NCBI GenBank assembly: GCA_021769865.1
Contig: JAETSB010000012.1
Coordinates: 1-52,129, forward strand
Source of the DNA: Oscillospiraceae bacterium
GTDB lineage: Bacteria > Bacillota > Clostridia > Oscillospirales > Oscillospiraceae
DNA length: 52,129 bases
Direction of reading: 5' to 3'
Part shown: positions 41,196-49,129 of the stretch, in pieces
Numbering within the stretch: the stretch's first letter is position 1
Layout: each line of letters opens with the position of its first letter
Made by a program: the position numbers and the translations under genes
Notes under the pieces: model-generated
Seen by the model: only the letters and a program-made list of their open reading frames with translations
Told to the model about the DNA's origin: nothing
Database searches by the model: none

Positions 41196-43280
41196 TCAAA
41201 TAGCATCTTCGACCCCTTGACAGCGGTCATTTCCCCGCCCCAGACGGGACAACAGCTCGTTCGCGATGGAGCCGCACCGCCGCGATACCTCCTCTGCGGA
41301 GATCCTCTCGCCGCCGTCCCGCCCGATGACGGTGGCTACGTCGCCGGGGCGCACGCCAGGCAGGCCGGTAACGTCCACAAACAGCTGGTCCATGCACATC
41401 CGGCCCGCCATGGGGCAGGACCGCCCATGCAGCAGTACCCGTCCGCCCTGTTCCGCCAGCTCCCGGGGCAGACCGTCGCCATAGCCGATGGAGAGTACCG
41501 CCAGGACGGTCTCCCGCTCCGCCTGGAACGCCAGGCCATAATCCGCGCATTCCCCGGGCCGGAGCCGCCGGACGCAGACCACCCTGGCCCGGAGGGAGAG
41601 CACGGGCCGCAGCCCCGCCTCCGCGGCGGCGGTCGCCGCCCCGCTGTCCACGCCGTAGAGGGCAATGCCCGCCCGGGCGTAGGCACAGGGCTGGGGAGGC
41701 AGGTTCAGGATTCCATAGCTGGCCTGGATATGCGTGCTGCCCGGATCAAACCCGCTTGTCCGCAGGTTGTCCACAGCGGCGTAAAAGAGGGTAAGCTGAG
41801 CTTGGGTGTACTCCACAGAAACCGGGTCCGGAGAATCGGAGGCGCACAGATGGGAAAATACCCCCTCAATGCGCAGGTTCTTCATTTGAAACAGCCGCGC
41901 CAAGGCGGCGGCGTCCTCCGCCGGGACGCCCAGGCGGCGCATCCCGGTGTCAAGGGCCAGATGCACGCGGACAGGCTTCCCAAAGTCGTTGAGGGCCCGG
42001 CCATGGGCCTCGTCCGCCACGGTTTGGGTAAGCCGCCAGCGGCGCAGCAGGGGGACCTCCTCCGCCGGGGTGTAACCCAAGATCAGGATTTCTCCCCGAA
42101 CCCCCGCCCGGCGCAGGGCGATTCCCTCTTGTAGGCAGGCCACGGCAAAGGCCCGGACGCCGGCCCCTTGCAGACAGCGGGCCACCCTTGCGCCGCCGTG
42201 GCCGTAGCCGTCCGCCTTCACCACCGCCATGAGCTCACAGACGGGGGCCAAATGGGACCGCAGAACCTCCGCGTTGTGCCGCAGGGCGTCCAGGTCCAGC
42301 TCTTTCCAGGCCCGGGCCGTGGGCGCGGGGCGGATAGGGCGGACCGCATCCAGCGCCAGGGAAACGCCGAGGGTGAGGAGCAGGACGGCGGCGAAGTGTC
42401 CCAGGCTGTTGTCCACCAGGGGCCCGGTGAGCCCCCACGCCCTGGCCCCGCCCCGCACCAGGACGATGGACCAGGGGTGGAGCAGGTAGATCAGCAGGGA
42501 CAGCCGCCGGAATCTCCGGTTTTCACCACGGTTTGACGCCAGCAGCAGGGGGAAGAGGAACGCCATGCACAGCGGCAGGGCCAGGTACATGCTGTCATGC
42601 CGCTGCCAGCCCAACGCCCGAAGGGCAAGCCCCTCGGCGGTCATGGCGGCCAGGGAGCACGCGGCGCCCGCAAGGGCGGCCTTCCCGGCCCGCCGTTTCC
42701 CATAGGCCCCCAGCAGTAGAAACAGCGGCGCGTAAAACAGCCCGTTCCGGGCATAGCCGAACAACGCAAAGACCGCTTGATAGAAGAGCGCGGCGCCGGG
42801 CAGACGGGAGACCAGCCCATAGTAGCTGTCCCCGCCCAGACCGATGAGGTACAGGACGGAGGCAATTGCCAGAGCGCCGGGCCGTCCCAGCCGGGCAAGC
42901 CCCCGGGCTATGAGCACGCCCAGGATCAGGGCGGGAAAATACCAGAGGTGGTACAGCGTTCCCTGGGCCAGCAGCTTTTTCGCCCACTCCAGCGGACCGT
43001 ATCCTCCGTTGTAGAGGTTCAGGGGCAGGCAGAGGAGGACCGCGGCCAGATAGGTCAGGACGGTCTTTTTGAGGAAGCTGCCGGTGTTGTTCCACCCGCC
43101 CCGGGCGAGAAAGCAGCCGCTGACCATGAAGAAAAAGGGGACGGCCACCCGGGCCAGCACCCGGGTGAGCCAGAAGTCCCACAGGGGGCTGACACTGGCC
43201 AGGGGGCTGGTGTGGATGCACACCACCAGTACCGCCGCCGGCAGGCGGAACCAATCGAGAGCGGGATACCGCGGCTTCAT
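41196..43280 (-). CDS. vanT: Membrane-bound serine racemase VanT
   Basis: 694 residues, two domains. Residues 1 to about 315 form an acyltransferase-3 type membrane domain with about ten helices (FRLPAAVLVVCIHTSPLASV at the start) thought to import L-serine. Residues about 325-690 form an alanine-racemase fold with the PLP lysine at Lys355 in AVVKADGYGHGG, and SHLCASDSPD, ASYGILNLP and MAGRMCMDQLFVDVTG regions. It makes D-serine for the VanG ligase. The start is the ATG at 43278-43280, overlapping the vanXY stop (ATGA), with GGGAGG upstream; an in-frame ATG five codons earlier covers the ribosome site. Confidence 0.93.
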   Translation of the reverse strand: MKPRYPALDWFRLPAAVLVVCIHTSPLASVSPLWDFWLTRVLARVAVPFFFMVSGCFLARGGWNNTGSFLKKTVLTYLAAVLLCLPLNLYNGGYGPLEWAKKLLAQGTLYHLWYFPALILGVLIARGLARLGRPGALAIASVLYLIGLGGDSYYGLVSRLPGAALFYQAVFALFGYARNGLFYAPLFLLLGAYGKRRAGKAALAGAACSLAAMTAEGLALRALGWQRHDSMYLALPLCMAFLFPLLLASNRGENRRFRRLSLLIYLLHPWSIVLVRGGARAWGLTGPLVDNSLGHFAAVLLLTLGVSLALDAVRPIRPAPTARAWKELDLDALRHNAEVLRSHLAPVCELMAVVKADGYGHGGARVARCLQGAGVRAFAVACLQEGIALRRAGVRGEILILGYTPAEEVPLLRRWRLTQTVADEAHGRALNDFGKPVRVHLALDTGMRRLGVPAEDAAALARLFQMKNLRIEGVFSHLCASDSPDPVSVEYTQAQLTLFYAAVDNLRTSGFDPGSTHIQASYGILNLPPQPCAYARAGIALYGVDSGAATAAAEAGLRPVLSLRARVVCVRRLRPGECADYGLAFQAERETVLAVLSIGYGDGLPRELAEQGGRVLLHGRSCPMAGRMCMDQLFVDVTGLPGVRPGDVATVIGRDGGERISAEEVSRRCGSIANELLSRLGRGNDRCQGVEDAI

Positions 43281-44017
43281 AGGACGGCCTCCCACACAGT
43301 GAGAATCAAGCCGCCGTCGTTGTGCCCGGAGGTCTGGAAACAGGCGTTCTCCGGCAGCGAAACCTCCACGGCTTCACAGGGGCAGGACCGGTAAGACACG
43401 GTCACCCGTCTGCCATTGGACAGGACGCACGTCCGGGGACCGGCCCGCAGGAAATCCCCGTACTCCTCCAGACACAGGCCGTTGTCCTCCATCAGCCGGG
43501 CGTGGGGCGCGCCCACGTAGCGAAAGTGCCAGGGCTCCTCGGCGATGCCGGTGAGGGCCTCCTTCTCCCGGCGGTAGCGCCGGATAAAGCCGTACTCCGC
43601 CGCCAGGCGGCGGAATGCGCCGCAGGCGCCGCGGTCGGGGAACTTCGGGCGAATGAAGTCGATCCGTTCCGCCCGCTCCCCCAGATCGATGGCAAGCCCC
43701 GTCTCGTGCTCGCTGCAGCCCGGCGGGGCCACATACCGGCGGGTGAAGTCTTCCCCCTCCGCCGCCAGGGTCTCGTCCCAGATGGACCGCTGCTGGGCCC
43801 GGCTCCGCCAGCCGGAGACGGGAACGATGTCCCGCCACCCGCCGGCGGCCCGGACACAGGCGTCCAGAAGCCGGGCGGCCTGCCGCTCCAGGAGAACGCC
43901 GCCGCCCTCCAGGCCGGTCAGCCGCGGCGGGGAACCCTCCGCCAGGGGATGGGCGGCGTTTACCAGGACCAGCGGCCCCCGGCGGGTCTCCTCCCGCCGG
44001 AATACCACGCGCCTCAT
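43277..44017 (-). CDS. vanXY: D,D-dipeptidase/D,D-carboxypeptidase VanXY
   Basis: 246 residues from the ATG at 44015-44017, which overlaps the vanG stop (ATGA). A longer open frame upstream is in the wrong frame of vanG and is not coding. Zinc motif SEHETGLAID (His104, Asp111) and EPWHF (Glu161, His164) identify the VanX/VanY peptidase fold. It removes D-Ala-D-Ala ends so that D-Ala-D-Ser precursors dominate. The C-terminal 60 residues form a small extra domain seen in VanXY of the G type. Confidence 0.92.
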   Translation of the reverse strand: MRRVVFRREETRRGPLVLVNAAHPLAEGSPPRLTGLEGGGVLLERQAARLLDACVRAAGGWRDIVPVSGWRSRAQQRSIWDETLAAEGEDFTRRYVAPPGCSEHETGLAIDLGERAERIDFIRPKFPDRGACGAFRRLAAEYGFIRRYRREKEALTGIAEEPWHFRYVGAPHARLMEDNGLCLEEYGDFLRAGPRTCVLSNGRRVTVSYRSCPCEAVEVSLPENACFQTSGHNDGGLILTVWEAVL

Positions 44018-45015
44018 GTCCCCGCCCCCAGTTCCAGCAGGCGGTTCAGGAGCGCGGGAAAGTCCAGCCCCGCGGCCCGCATCATGGCGGGGTAGCGGCT
44101 GTGGGCGGTGAAACCGGGGATCGTGTTCACCTCGTTGAAGACCACCCGCCCCTCCGGGGTGAGGAAGAAATCCACCCGGGCGAATACCCGGCAGTCCAGG
44201 GCGGCGTAGACGGTCCTGGCCGCCTCCTGGATCTCCGTCGCCTTTTCCGGGGAGATCCGCGCCGGGCAGTGGATGGCGGAGGTTTTGAGGGTGTACTTCT
44301 CGTCGAAGTCGAAGAAGCCGCCGGAGAGCTGAATCTCGTCCACGGCCCCCACGGTCAGCGGCGTCTCGCCGGGGTTCCCCAGCACGGCGCAGCCTACCTC
44401 GAAGCCGGGGACGGCCTCCTCCAGGAGGATTTCCCGGTCGTGGCGGAACGCCTCCTCCGCGGCCCCGGCCAGATGCTCCGGGCGCTCCACTCTTGTAACG
44501 CCGAAAGAGGACCCGGCCCGCACCGGCTTGACGAACAGGGGATAGCCCAGCGATTCCACCGCCGCCTCCAGCGCCTCCCGGGACGCGCCCCTGGCAAAGA
44601 CCGCGCCCTTTGGAACGGCCGCGCCCGCCAGGGCGGCCAGCAGGTGAGCCCGATGCTTGTCCATACAAAGGGCGCCGGACAGCGCGCCGCAGCCGACCAC
44701 GGGCACGCCCGCCAGCTCCAGCAGGCCCTGGACCGTGCCGTCTTCGCCGTTCTTGCCGTGGAGGATCGGGAAGGCCGCGTCAAATTCCAGCGTCTCCCCG
44801 CCGCCGTCCAGCAAGAGCAGGGCCGCCGCGCCCTGGTCCAGCCGCAGGGTACAGGGCCGCCCCCGGAAGGTCCAGCGCCCCTCCTGGGAAATCTGGACCG
44901 GCAGAGGCTGGTACTTGCGGCCGTCCAGGTGCTCCAGCACCGCCCGGGCGGACTCGAGGGAGACGCCGTGCTCGGTGGAGCAGCCGCCGTACAGGATCAA
45001 AATGCGTTTTTTCAT
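44014..45015 (-). CDS. vanG: D-alanine--D-serine ligase VanG
   Basis: 333 residues with ATP-grasp ligase motifs: LHGKNGEDGTVQGLLELAG (86-103), PLFVKPVRAGSSFGVT, FARVDFFLTPEGRVVFNEVN. The omega-loop EKYTLKTSAIHCPARIS (239-255) is of the D-Ala-D-Ser/VanG type rather than the D-Ala-D-Ala Ddl type. It makes the D-Ala-D-Ser dipeptide that lowers vancomycin binding. It lies in the order R-S-G-XY-T typical of chromosomal vanG operons of clostridia. Its ribosome site is inside a strong hairpin (45023-45059). Confidence 0.92.
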   Translation of the reverse strand: MKKRILILYGGCSTEHGVSLESARAVLEHLDGRKYQPLPVQISQEGRWTFRGRPCTLRLDQGAAALLLLDGGGETLEFDAAFPILHGKNGEDGTVQGLLELAGVPVVGCGALSGALCMDKHRAHLLAALAGAAVPKGAVFARGASREALEAAVESLGYPLFVKPVRAGSSFGVTRVERPEHLAGAAEEAFRHDREILLEEAVPGFEVGCAVLGNPGETPLTVGAVDEIQLSGGFFDFDEKYTLKTSAIHCPARISPEKATEIQEAARTVYAALDCRVFARVDFFLTPEGRVVFNEVNTIPGFTAHSRYPAMMRAAGLDFPALLNRLLELGAGT

Positions 45016-45022
45016 AACATCA

Positions 45023-45059
45023 GCTCCTTTTTGGTGGCATCAGCCTACCAAAAAGGAGC
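45023..45059 (-). promoter_or_regulatory. Hairpin that hides the vanG ribosome-binding site
   Basis: GCTCCTTTTTGGT pairs perfectly with ACCAAAAAGGAGC (13 bp, 11-base loop). The 3' arm contains AAGGAG, the vanG Shine-Dalgarno, seven bases before the ATG. In the RNA the opposite arm is an anti-Shine-Dalgarno. This could give translational control; it might also be a DNA operator. The 45060-45102 segment holds an 11-bp repeated AAGAA-x-TC-C pattern that could bind VanR. Confidence 0.7.
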
Positions 45060-45102
45060 CGGTTTTGTGTTGAGAAAACCATGTGAAATTCTTGCGATTT
45101 TC

Positions 45103-46197
45103 TTATGGCGGAGGGAGGCGGACGGTAAAGGTGGTCACGCCGTCCCGGCTTTGGGCGGAGATGGTCCCGCCGTGGAGCTCCACGATCTCCTTGGCGATGG
45201 CCAGGCCCAGGCCCGCGCCGCCCGTGCGGGAGGCGCGGGAGCTGTCCAGGCGGAAGAACTGCTCAAAGATCCGGTTCAGCTTTTCCGGCGGGATCGTGAT
45301 GCCGGTGTTGGCCACGGTGAGGACGACACCGCTCTCCTCCACGGCGGCGGCGATGTTCACCTCGGTGCCGGGCGTGCTGTAATGGCAGGCGTTGCGCAGC
45401 AGGTTGTCAAACACCCGGGCCAGCTTGTCCGGGTCACAGCTGTATTCCAGGGCGGCGGGCAGGTCCAGGCGGCAGGTGAGCTCCCGCTCGGCCAGCTGGG
45501 GCTGGAACTCCCAGGCCACCTGCTGGAGCATCCGGACCAGGTCCACCGGGGACCGCTCCAGCTCCAGCTGGGTGAGGTTGAAGCGGGTGATGTCGAAGAA
45601 CTCGTTAATGAGGTCCTCCAGCCGTTCGGCCTTGTCCAGGGCTACGCCGGTGTACCGGGCCCGGAGAGCGGGAGAGAGGTCCGGCTCGTCCCGCAGAAGG
45701 GTCAGGTAGCCGATGACGCTGGTGAGGGGCGTTTTCAGGTCGTGGGCCAGGTAGACCACCAGGTCGTTCTTCCGCTGCTCGGCCTCCCGGGCGGCGTAGG
45801 CGGCCCGAAGGGCCCGGCTTTTGGCCAGGTTCAGGTGCTCCTCCAGTTCCCGGAGTTCCGGGGCCAGGGCGATGGCCTCCTCCGTCTCCGGCTGGGTCAG
45901 GACGTCCGCCGCCTCCGCCAGCTCGTCCAGAAGGTCCAGGGGCTTGCGGATGAAGTGGACCGTGCACCCCAGCCAGCAGACGGCGGTGCAGAGGACGAAC
46001 AGCAATGGCAGATAATCCGCGCAGGCATGGATGACATACCGCAGGATCATGTTTTCCCGCCAGAAGCCAAAGGTGCCGAAAAAGAGGGTGCACCCCAGGG
46101 CCAGAAAGGCCACCAGCCCCACGGAGGCCAGGAGGCTCAGTCCGTACTGCCGCAGGATCTTCCAGAACACCCGCCGGGTGTAATCGTAATTATTCAA
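45103..46197 (-). CDS. vanS: Sensor histidine kinase VanS
   Basis: 364 residues starting at the TTG at 46195-46197, which overlaps the vanR end; GGGGTGGGG lies just upstream. Two hydrophobic segments (about 20-40 and 55-75) bracket a short extracellular part. The phospho-acceptor His is in YLAHDLKTPLTSVIGY; the N-box is NLLRNACHYS and the G-box is GGAGLGLAIAKEIVELHGG. It phosphorylates VanR, probably in response to a glycopeptide or cell-wall stress. The start codon is inferred from overlap and context. Confidence 0.88.
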   Translation of the reverse strand: MNNYDYTRRVFWKILRQYGLSLLASVGLVAFLALGCTLFFGTFGFWRENMILRYVIHACADYLPLLFVLCTAVCWLGCTVHFIRKPLDLLDELAEAADVLTQPETEEAIALAPELRELEEHLNLAKSRALRAAYAAREAEQRKNDLVVYLAHDLKTPLTSVIGYLTLLRDEPDLSPALRARYTGVALDKAERLEDLINEFFDITRFNLTQLELERSPVDLVRMLQQVAWEFQPQLAERELTCRLDLPAALEYSCDPDKLARVFDNLLRNACHYSTPGTEVNIAAAVEESGVVLTVANTGITIPPEKLNRIFEQFFRLDSSRASRTGGAGLGLAIAKEIVELHGGTISAQSRDGVTTFTVRLPPP

Positions 46198-46885
46198 TGG
46201 TATACCCCACCCCCCACACGGTTTTGATAAACTTGGGATTCCGCCTGGGCTCGTGGAGCTTCTCCCGCAGGCGGGCAATGTGGCTCATGACGGTGTTGTT
46301 GCTGTCCATGTACCGCTCTCCCCAGACAGCCTCGAACAGCTCCTCGCTGGACACCACCCGCCCCTGCTTTTCGCAGAGGTACCAGAGGATGGAGAACTCC
46401 AGCGGGGTGAGGGACAGCTCCTCCCCGAACAGGGTGCATTTGTGGGTGCTTTTGGAGATCTGAAGGCCCCGGATATCCAGCTCCTCCGGCGCGGAGAGGA
46501 GCTGTACGCCCTGGTTGTAGCGCGTGTACCGCCGCAGCTGGGTCTTGACCCGGGCCACCAGCTCCAGGGGGTTGAAGGGCTTGGTGATGTAGTCGTCCGC
46601 CCCCAGGGTGAGGCCGGTGATCTTGTCCATGTCCTCCACCCTGGCGGTGAGCATCAGGATGGGAAAGAGGTGGGTTTCCCGGATGCGGCGGCACAGGGCG
46701 AAGCCGTCCATATCCGGGAGCATCACGTCCAGAATGGCCAGGTCCAGGTCCGTGGACCGGACGCAGGACAGGGCTTCCGCGGCGTTATGGCACTTGTGGA
46801 CGGCAAAGCCTTCGCCGGTAAGATAGACCTCCACCAGGTCGGCGATGGCGGCTTCGTCGTCCACGACGAGAATGTGTTGCGGCAT
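46190..46885 (-). CDS. vanR: Response regulator VanR (OmpR family)
   Basis: 231 residues. Receiver domain with Asp9/Asp10, phospho-acceptor Asp53 in LAILDVMLPDMDG, and Lys in DYITKPFNPLE. A winged-helix DNA-binding domain follows (LTPLEFSILWYL, TVMSHIARLREKLHEP, FIKTVWGVGYTIE). It activates the van genes when phosphorylated by VanS. It is the first gene of the operon behind an extended -10 promoter. Confidence 0.92.
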   Translation of the reverse strand: MPQHILVVDDEAAIADLVEVYLTGEGFAVHKCHNAAEALSCVRSTDLDLAILDVMLPDMDGFALCRRIRETHLFPILMLTARVEDMDKITGLTLGADDYITKPFNPLELVARVKTQLRRYTRYNQGVQLLSAPEELDIRGLQISKSTHKCTLFGEELSLTPLEFSILWYLCEKQGRVVSSEELFEAVWGERYMDSNNTVMSHIARLREKLHEPRRNPKFIKTVWGVGYTIE

Positions 46886-46930
46886 GGTAACGGCCTGCTT
46901 TCACTTCAAATACTCGGGAGGGCGCCTCTC

Positions 46931-46939
46931 AGTATATCA
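46931..46939 (-). promoter_or_regulatory. Extended -10 promoter of vanR
   Basis: Minus strand TGATATACT (TG-N-TATACT) with no good -35, about 45 bp before the vanR start. A promoter of this kind usually needs an activator such as VanR itself. Confidence 0.55.
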
Positions 46940-47027
46940 TAGATTTTGAGGAATGGGGAGGGTATTTTCATTTGGTCCTGACGGATTTTGCCGGCCCTGG
47001 AGCCGCTTTGCCATCGGGCCTGCTCCA

Positions 47028-48446
47028 TCAAAAATGCAGCAGATGGATCAGGAATATCCACACCAGGCTATAGAAGGAGACGACGGCGATCAAATCGTTG
47101 ACCGTCGTGATCAGCGGCCCGGAGGCGACGGCGGGATCGACCTTCAGCCGCTTGAAGAGCATGGGAATGACGGTCCCCGACAGGCTGGAGAGGAGAATGG
47201 AAAGCAGCAGCGAGAGCCCTGTGCAGAGGGAGACGGAGAAGGAAAACAGAGGGGGCTGCCCCTTGAAAAGCGCCAGATAGGCCCCTACGAACGCCGTGGA
47301 CAGAAGACCGAGAATACAGCCGTTGACCAGGCCCACCCGGACTTCCTTCCAGATCAGGAACCGCTTCTGCCTTCCGCTGACCCGCTCATCCATCAGCACC
47401 CGGATGGTCACGGCGAGGGACTGCGTGCCTACATTGCCGGACATATCCAGAATCAGAGATTGAAAGCTGACGATGATCGCCAGATGCGCCACCACGCTCT
47501 CAAACAGGCTCACCACGCCGGACACCACCAGCCCCAGCGCCAAAAGGACGATCAGCCAGGGCAGCCGTTTGCCGATGCTCTTCCGCAGCGGCTCCAGCAG
47601 GTCTTCCTCCGCGGATAATCCGGCCAGCTTGGCGTAGTCGTCGCCCATGGCGTCGTCTGCGAGCTGGAGGATCTCCTGGGACGTCAGCACTCCACACAGC
47701 CTGTTTTCCATGTCCAGGACCGGAATGGAATCCTCGGAATAGTCCTTGATACGCTCCACGCACGCGTCGATCTGCTCATTGGCATATACATAGGGGTAGG
47801 ATGTCATGGTAATGGCGCCGATCTCGGTGTGCTCCCGGGCAATGATCAGCTTTTTGAGCTCAATCGCGCCGACCAGGATTCCATCCTCGCCGACGGCGTA
47901 AATGGTGGAAATGTTGTCGTGCTCCTCCGCCTGTGCGATCAGCGTCCGCATGGCCTGGCGCACGCTGCATCCCGCGGGGATGGAAACGTAATTGGTAGAC
48001 ATCTTGCTCCCGATCTCCTCCTCGTCAAAGGAGCTGAGCAGAAGGATCTCCTCCCTAACGTCCCTGTCCATCAGCTCGATGAGGGTATTGCGCTCTTCTT
48101 TTCCCATTTGGTGGAGGTATTCCGCCGCTGTGGCGGCCTCCAGATGTGAGAGGACCTCCACCTGTTTGCGAATGGTCAGCTCTCCGATGTACTCGTCCGG
48201 CCGGCCGGAATATTCGAGTACGCCGGCCAGGGACCCGGCGTCCAGAATGCCATACAGCCTGTCCCGTTCCCTCCGGTCCAGAAGCTCCATCGCCGCCGCG
48301 ACGTCGCGCTCGTGGTGGCTGAGGATCTGCTCTTTCAGGGGCTTTGGCGTCAGCGTGCTGCGGAGGAGCGCGGCGACCTCCGCCCTGCGGTCCGGATGCT
48401 GGGCGCCCGCCGTGATTTCGCCGGTGAAATTCATCTTTTCATTCAT
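47028..48446 (-). CDS. mgtE: Magnesium transporter MgtE
   Basis: 472 residues with the MgtE layout: N domain (about 20-150), two CBS domains (about 150-275: TNYVSIPAGCSVRQAMRTLI, and SYPYVYANEQIDACVERIKD), a connecting helix and five membrane helices. FQSLILDMSGNVGTQSLAVT and VDPAVASGPLITTVNDLIAV are the conserved pore signatures. It is a Mg2+ channel gated by intracellular Mg2+. GGAGG precedes the ATG. A leader of about 320 bases with a small ORF and a terminator-like stem lies upstream. Confidence 0.94.
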   Translation of the reverse strand: MNEKMNFTGEITAGAQHPDRRAEVAALLRSTLTPKPLKEQILSHHERDVAAAMELLDRRERDRLYGILDAGSLAGVLEYSGRPDEYIGELTIRKQVEVLSHLEAATAAEYLHQMGKEERNTLIELMDRDVREEILLLSSFDEEEIGSKMSTNYVSIPAGCSVRQAMRTLIAQAEEHDNISTIYAVGEDGILVGAIELKKLIIAREHTEIGAITMTSYPYVYANEQIDACVERIKDYSEDSIPVLDMENRLCGVLTSQEILQLADDAMGDDYAKLAGLSAEEDLLEPLRKSIGKRLPWLIVLLALGLVVSGVVSLFESVVAHLAIIVSFQSLILDMSGNVGTQSLAVTIRVLMDERVSGRQKRFLIWKEVRVGLVNGCILGLLSTAFVGAYLALFKGQPPLFSFSVSLCTGLSLLLSILLSSLSGTVIPMLFKRLKVDPAVASGPLITTVNDLIAVVSFYSLVWIFLIHLLHF

Positions 48447-48553
48447 TGTCCGATACCTCCTTTACTCGTTAAGCGGTCACAGGCCGGGTATGGCCTGCCG
48501 GGAGAAAGGCGGATGCGGAGCGGCGGTCCACAGGGAAAAAAGCGCATAAAAAT

Positions 48554-48629
48554 ACCATTGTCCTCTGTAGGCCGATCTGCTCTCGATCGCCTTCCGCAAT
48601 ACGGCGCGGATTTCAAAACGGACAATGGT
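48554..48629 (-). terminator. Terminator-like three-way stem in the mgtE leader
   Basis: On the minus strand ACCATTGTCC (48620-48629) pairs with GGACAATGGT (48554-48563), 10 bp perfect, enclosing two inner hairpins (CCGC...GCGG and CGATC...GATCG). ATTTTTATG and a TTTTTT run follow. It could stop transcription before mgtE unless an upstream event prevents folding. Confidence 0.55.
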
Positions 48630-48655
48630 GTTTGCGGGAGTGCAGAGGAAAACGG

Positions 48656-48742
48656 TCAGAATGGATCCGGCGGGCAGCCGAATGGATTCCGACAGGAGAA
48701 AAACACCATGTCCATATTTCGACTGCCGTTGCTGCCGTCCAT
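48656..48742 (-). CDS. Candidate mgtE leader peptide, 28 residues
   Basis: ATG at 48740-48742, GAGGTG six bases before it. The peptide starts MDGSNGSRNMDMVFF and ends CRNPFGCPPDPF. The stop is 27 bases before the terminator-like stem at 48629. A Pro-Pro-Asp-Pro run near the end resembles the acidic/proline stretches of the enterobacterial mgtL leader, in which low Mg2+ disturbs translation. Within the transcript ATTCCGA before and TCGGAAT inside the ORF can pair, so ribosome position could change RNA folding. Not an annotated family; the function is inference. Confidence 0.5.
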   Translation of the reverse strand: MDGSNGSRNMDMVFFSCRNPFGCPPDPF

Positions 48743-48774
48743 AACTTCACCTCGTTTCATCGGAATTTGTGTGT

Positions 48775-48803
48775 AGTATACCACGATCTGCGGGAAAACG
48801 CAA
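48775..48803 (-). promoter_or_regulatory. Promoter of the mgtE transcript
   Basis: Minus strand TTGCGT (48798-48803), 17 bases, TATACT (48775-48780). The expected RNA start near 48768 gives a leader of about 320 bases. Confidence 0.75.
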
Positions 48804-48895
48804 CGTTTGATTTGCCCGTTTTGCCCTGGCTTATTTGCAACAGGAGAGGCGAATATACTGTTGCCACAGAAAACAAGAGATTTCCTAAAAGTCAT

Positions 48896-48923
48896 TTGAT
48901 TTTCTGAAATTTTGCGTTATACT
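48896..48923 (+). promoter_or_regulatory. Promoter of the helicase-DUF2290 unit
   Basis: TTGATT (48896-48901), 16 bases, TATACT (48918-48923). It is followed by an AT-rich leader of about 200 bp without a recognised gene. Confidence 0.6.
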
Positions 48924-49065
48924 GTTATCAGAATTCTTGAGAGATAGAGATGATGCATATGTGCGGTACCGCTGCAGAGAAACTGCAAATAATGAGAAGT
49001 AAACTCCACAAGACATGTCTGAACATTAATTAATACTTGTGGATCATGATAAAAGCGATAGCTGA

Positions 49066-49109
49066 ACACTAAATTTACCATCGTAGGCAGCAAAACAGAC
49101 ACTAAATTT
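49066..49109 (+). repeat. Direct repeat ACACTAAATTT in the helicase leader
   Basis: ACACTAAATTT at 49066-49076 and 49099-49109, 33 bp (three turns) apart, ending 20 bp before the helicase start codon. Possible operator; no regulator is encoded next to it. Confidence 0.45.
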
Positions 49110-49129
49110 CAAGCCTGGGAGAGATTTAA

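Noticed and set aside
43277..44668. Longer 463-codon version of vanXY
   Set aside because: The extra N-terminal part is vanG read in another frame; the true start with ATGA overlap is at 44017.
44101..46227. Open frame of 708 codons on the plus strand over vanG and vanS
   Set aside because: Antisense shadow of vanG/vanS, no ribosome site, composition dominated by Gly/Gln/Val/Arg.
48446..48770. M-box (ykoK) magnesium riboswitch upstream of mgtE
   Set aside because: A GAGGTGAAG segment is superficially similar to the M-box start, but the conserved GCUNCUGCCC and GACGCCAAU segments are not found by eye; a covariance search would settle it.
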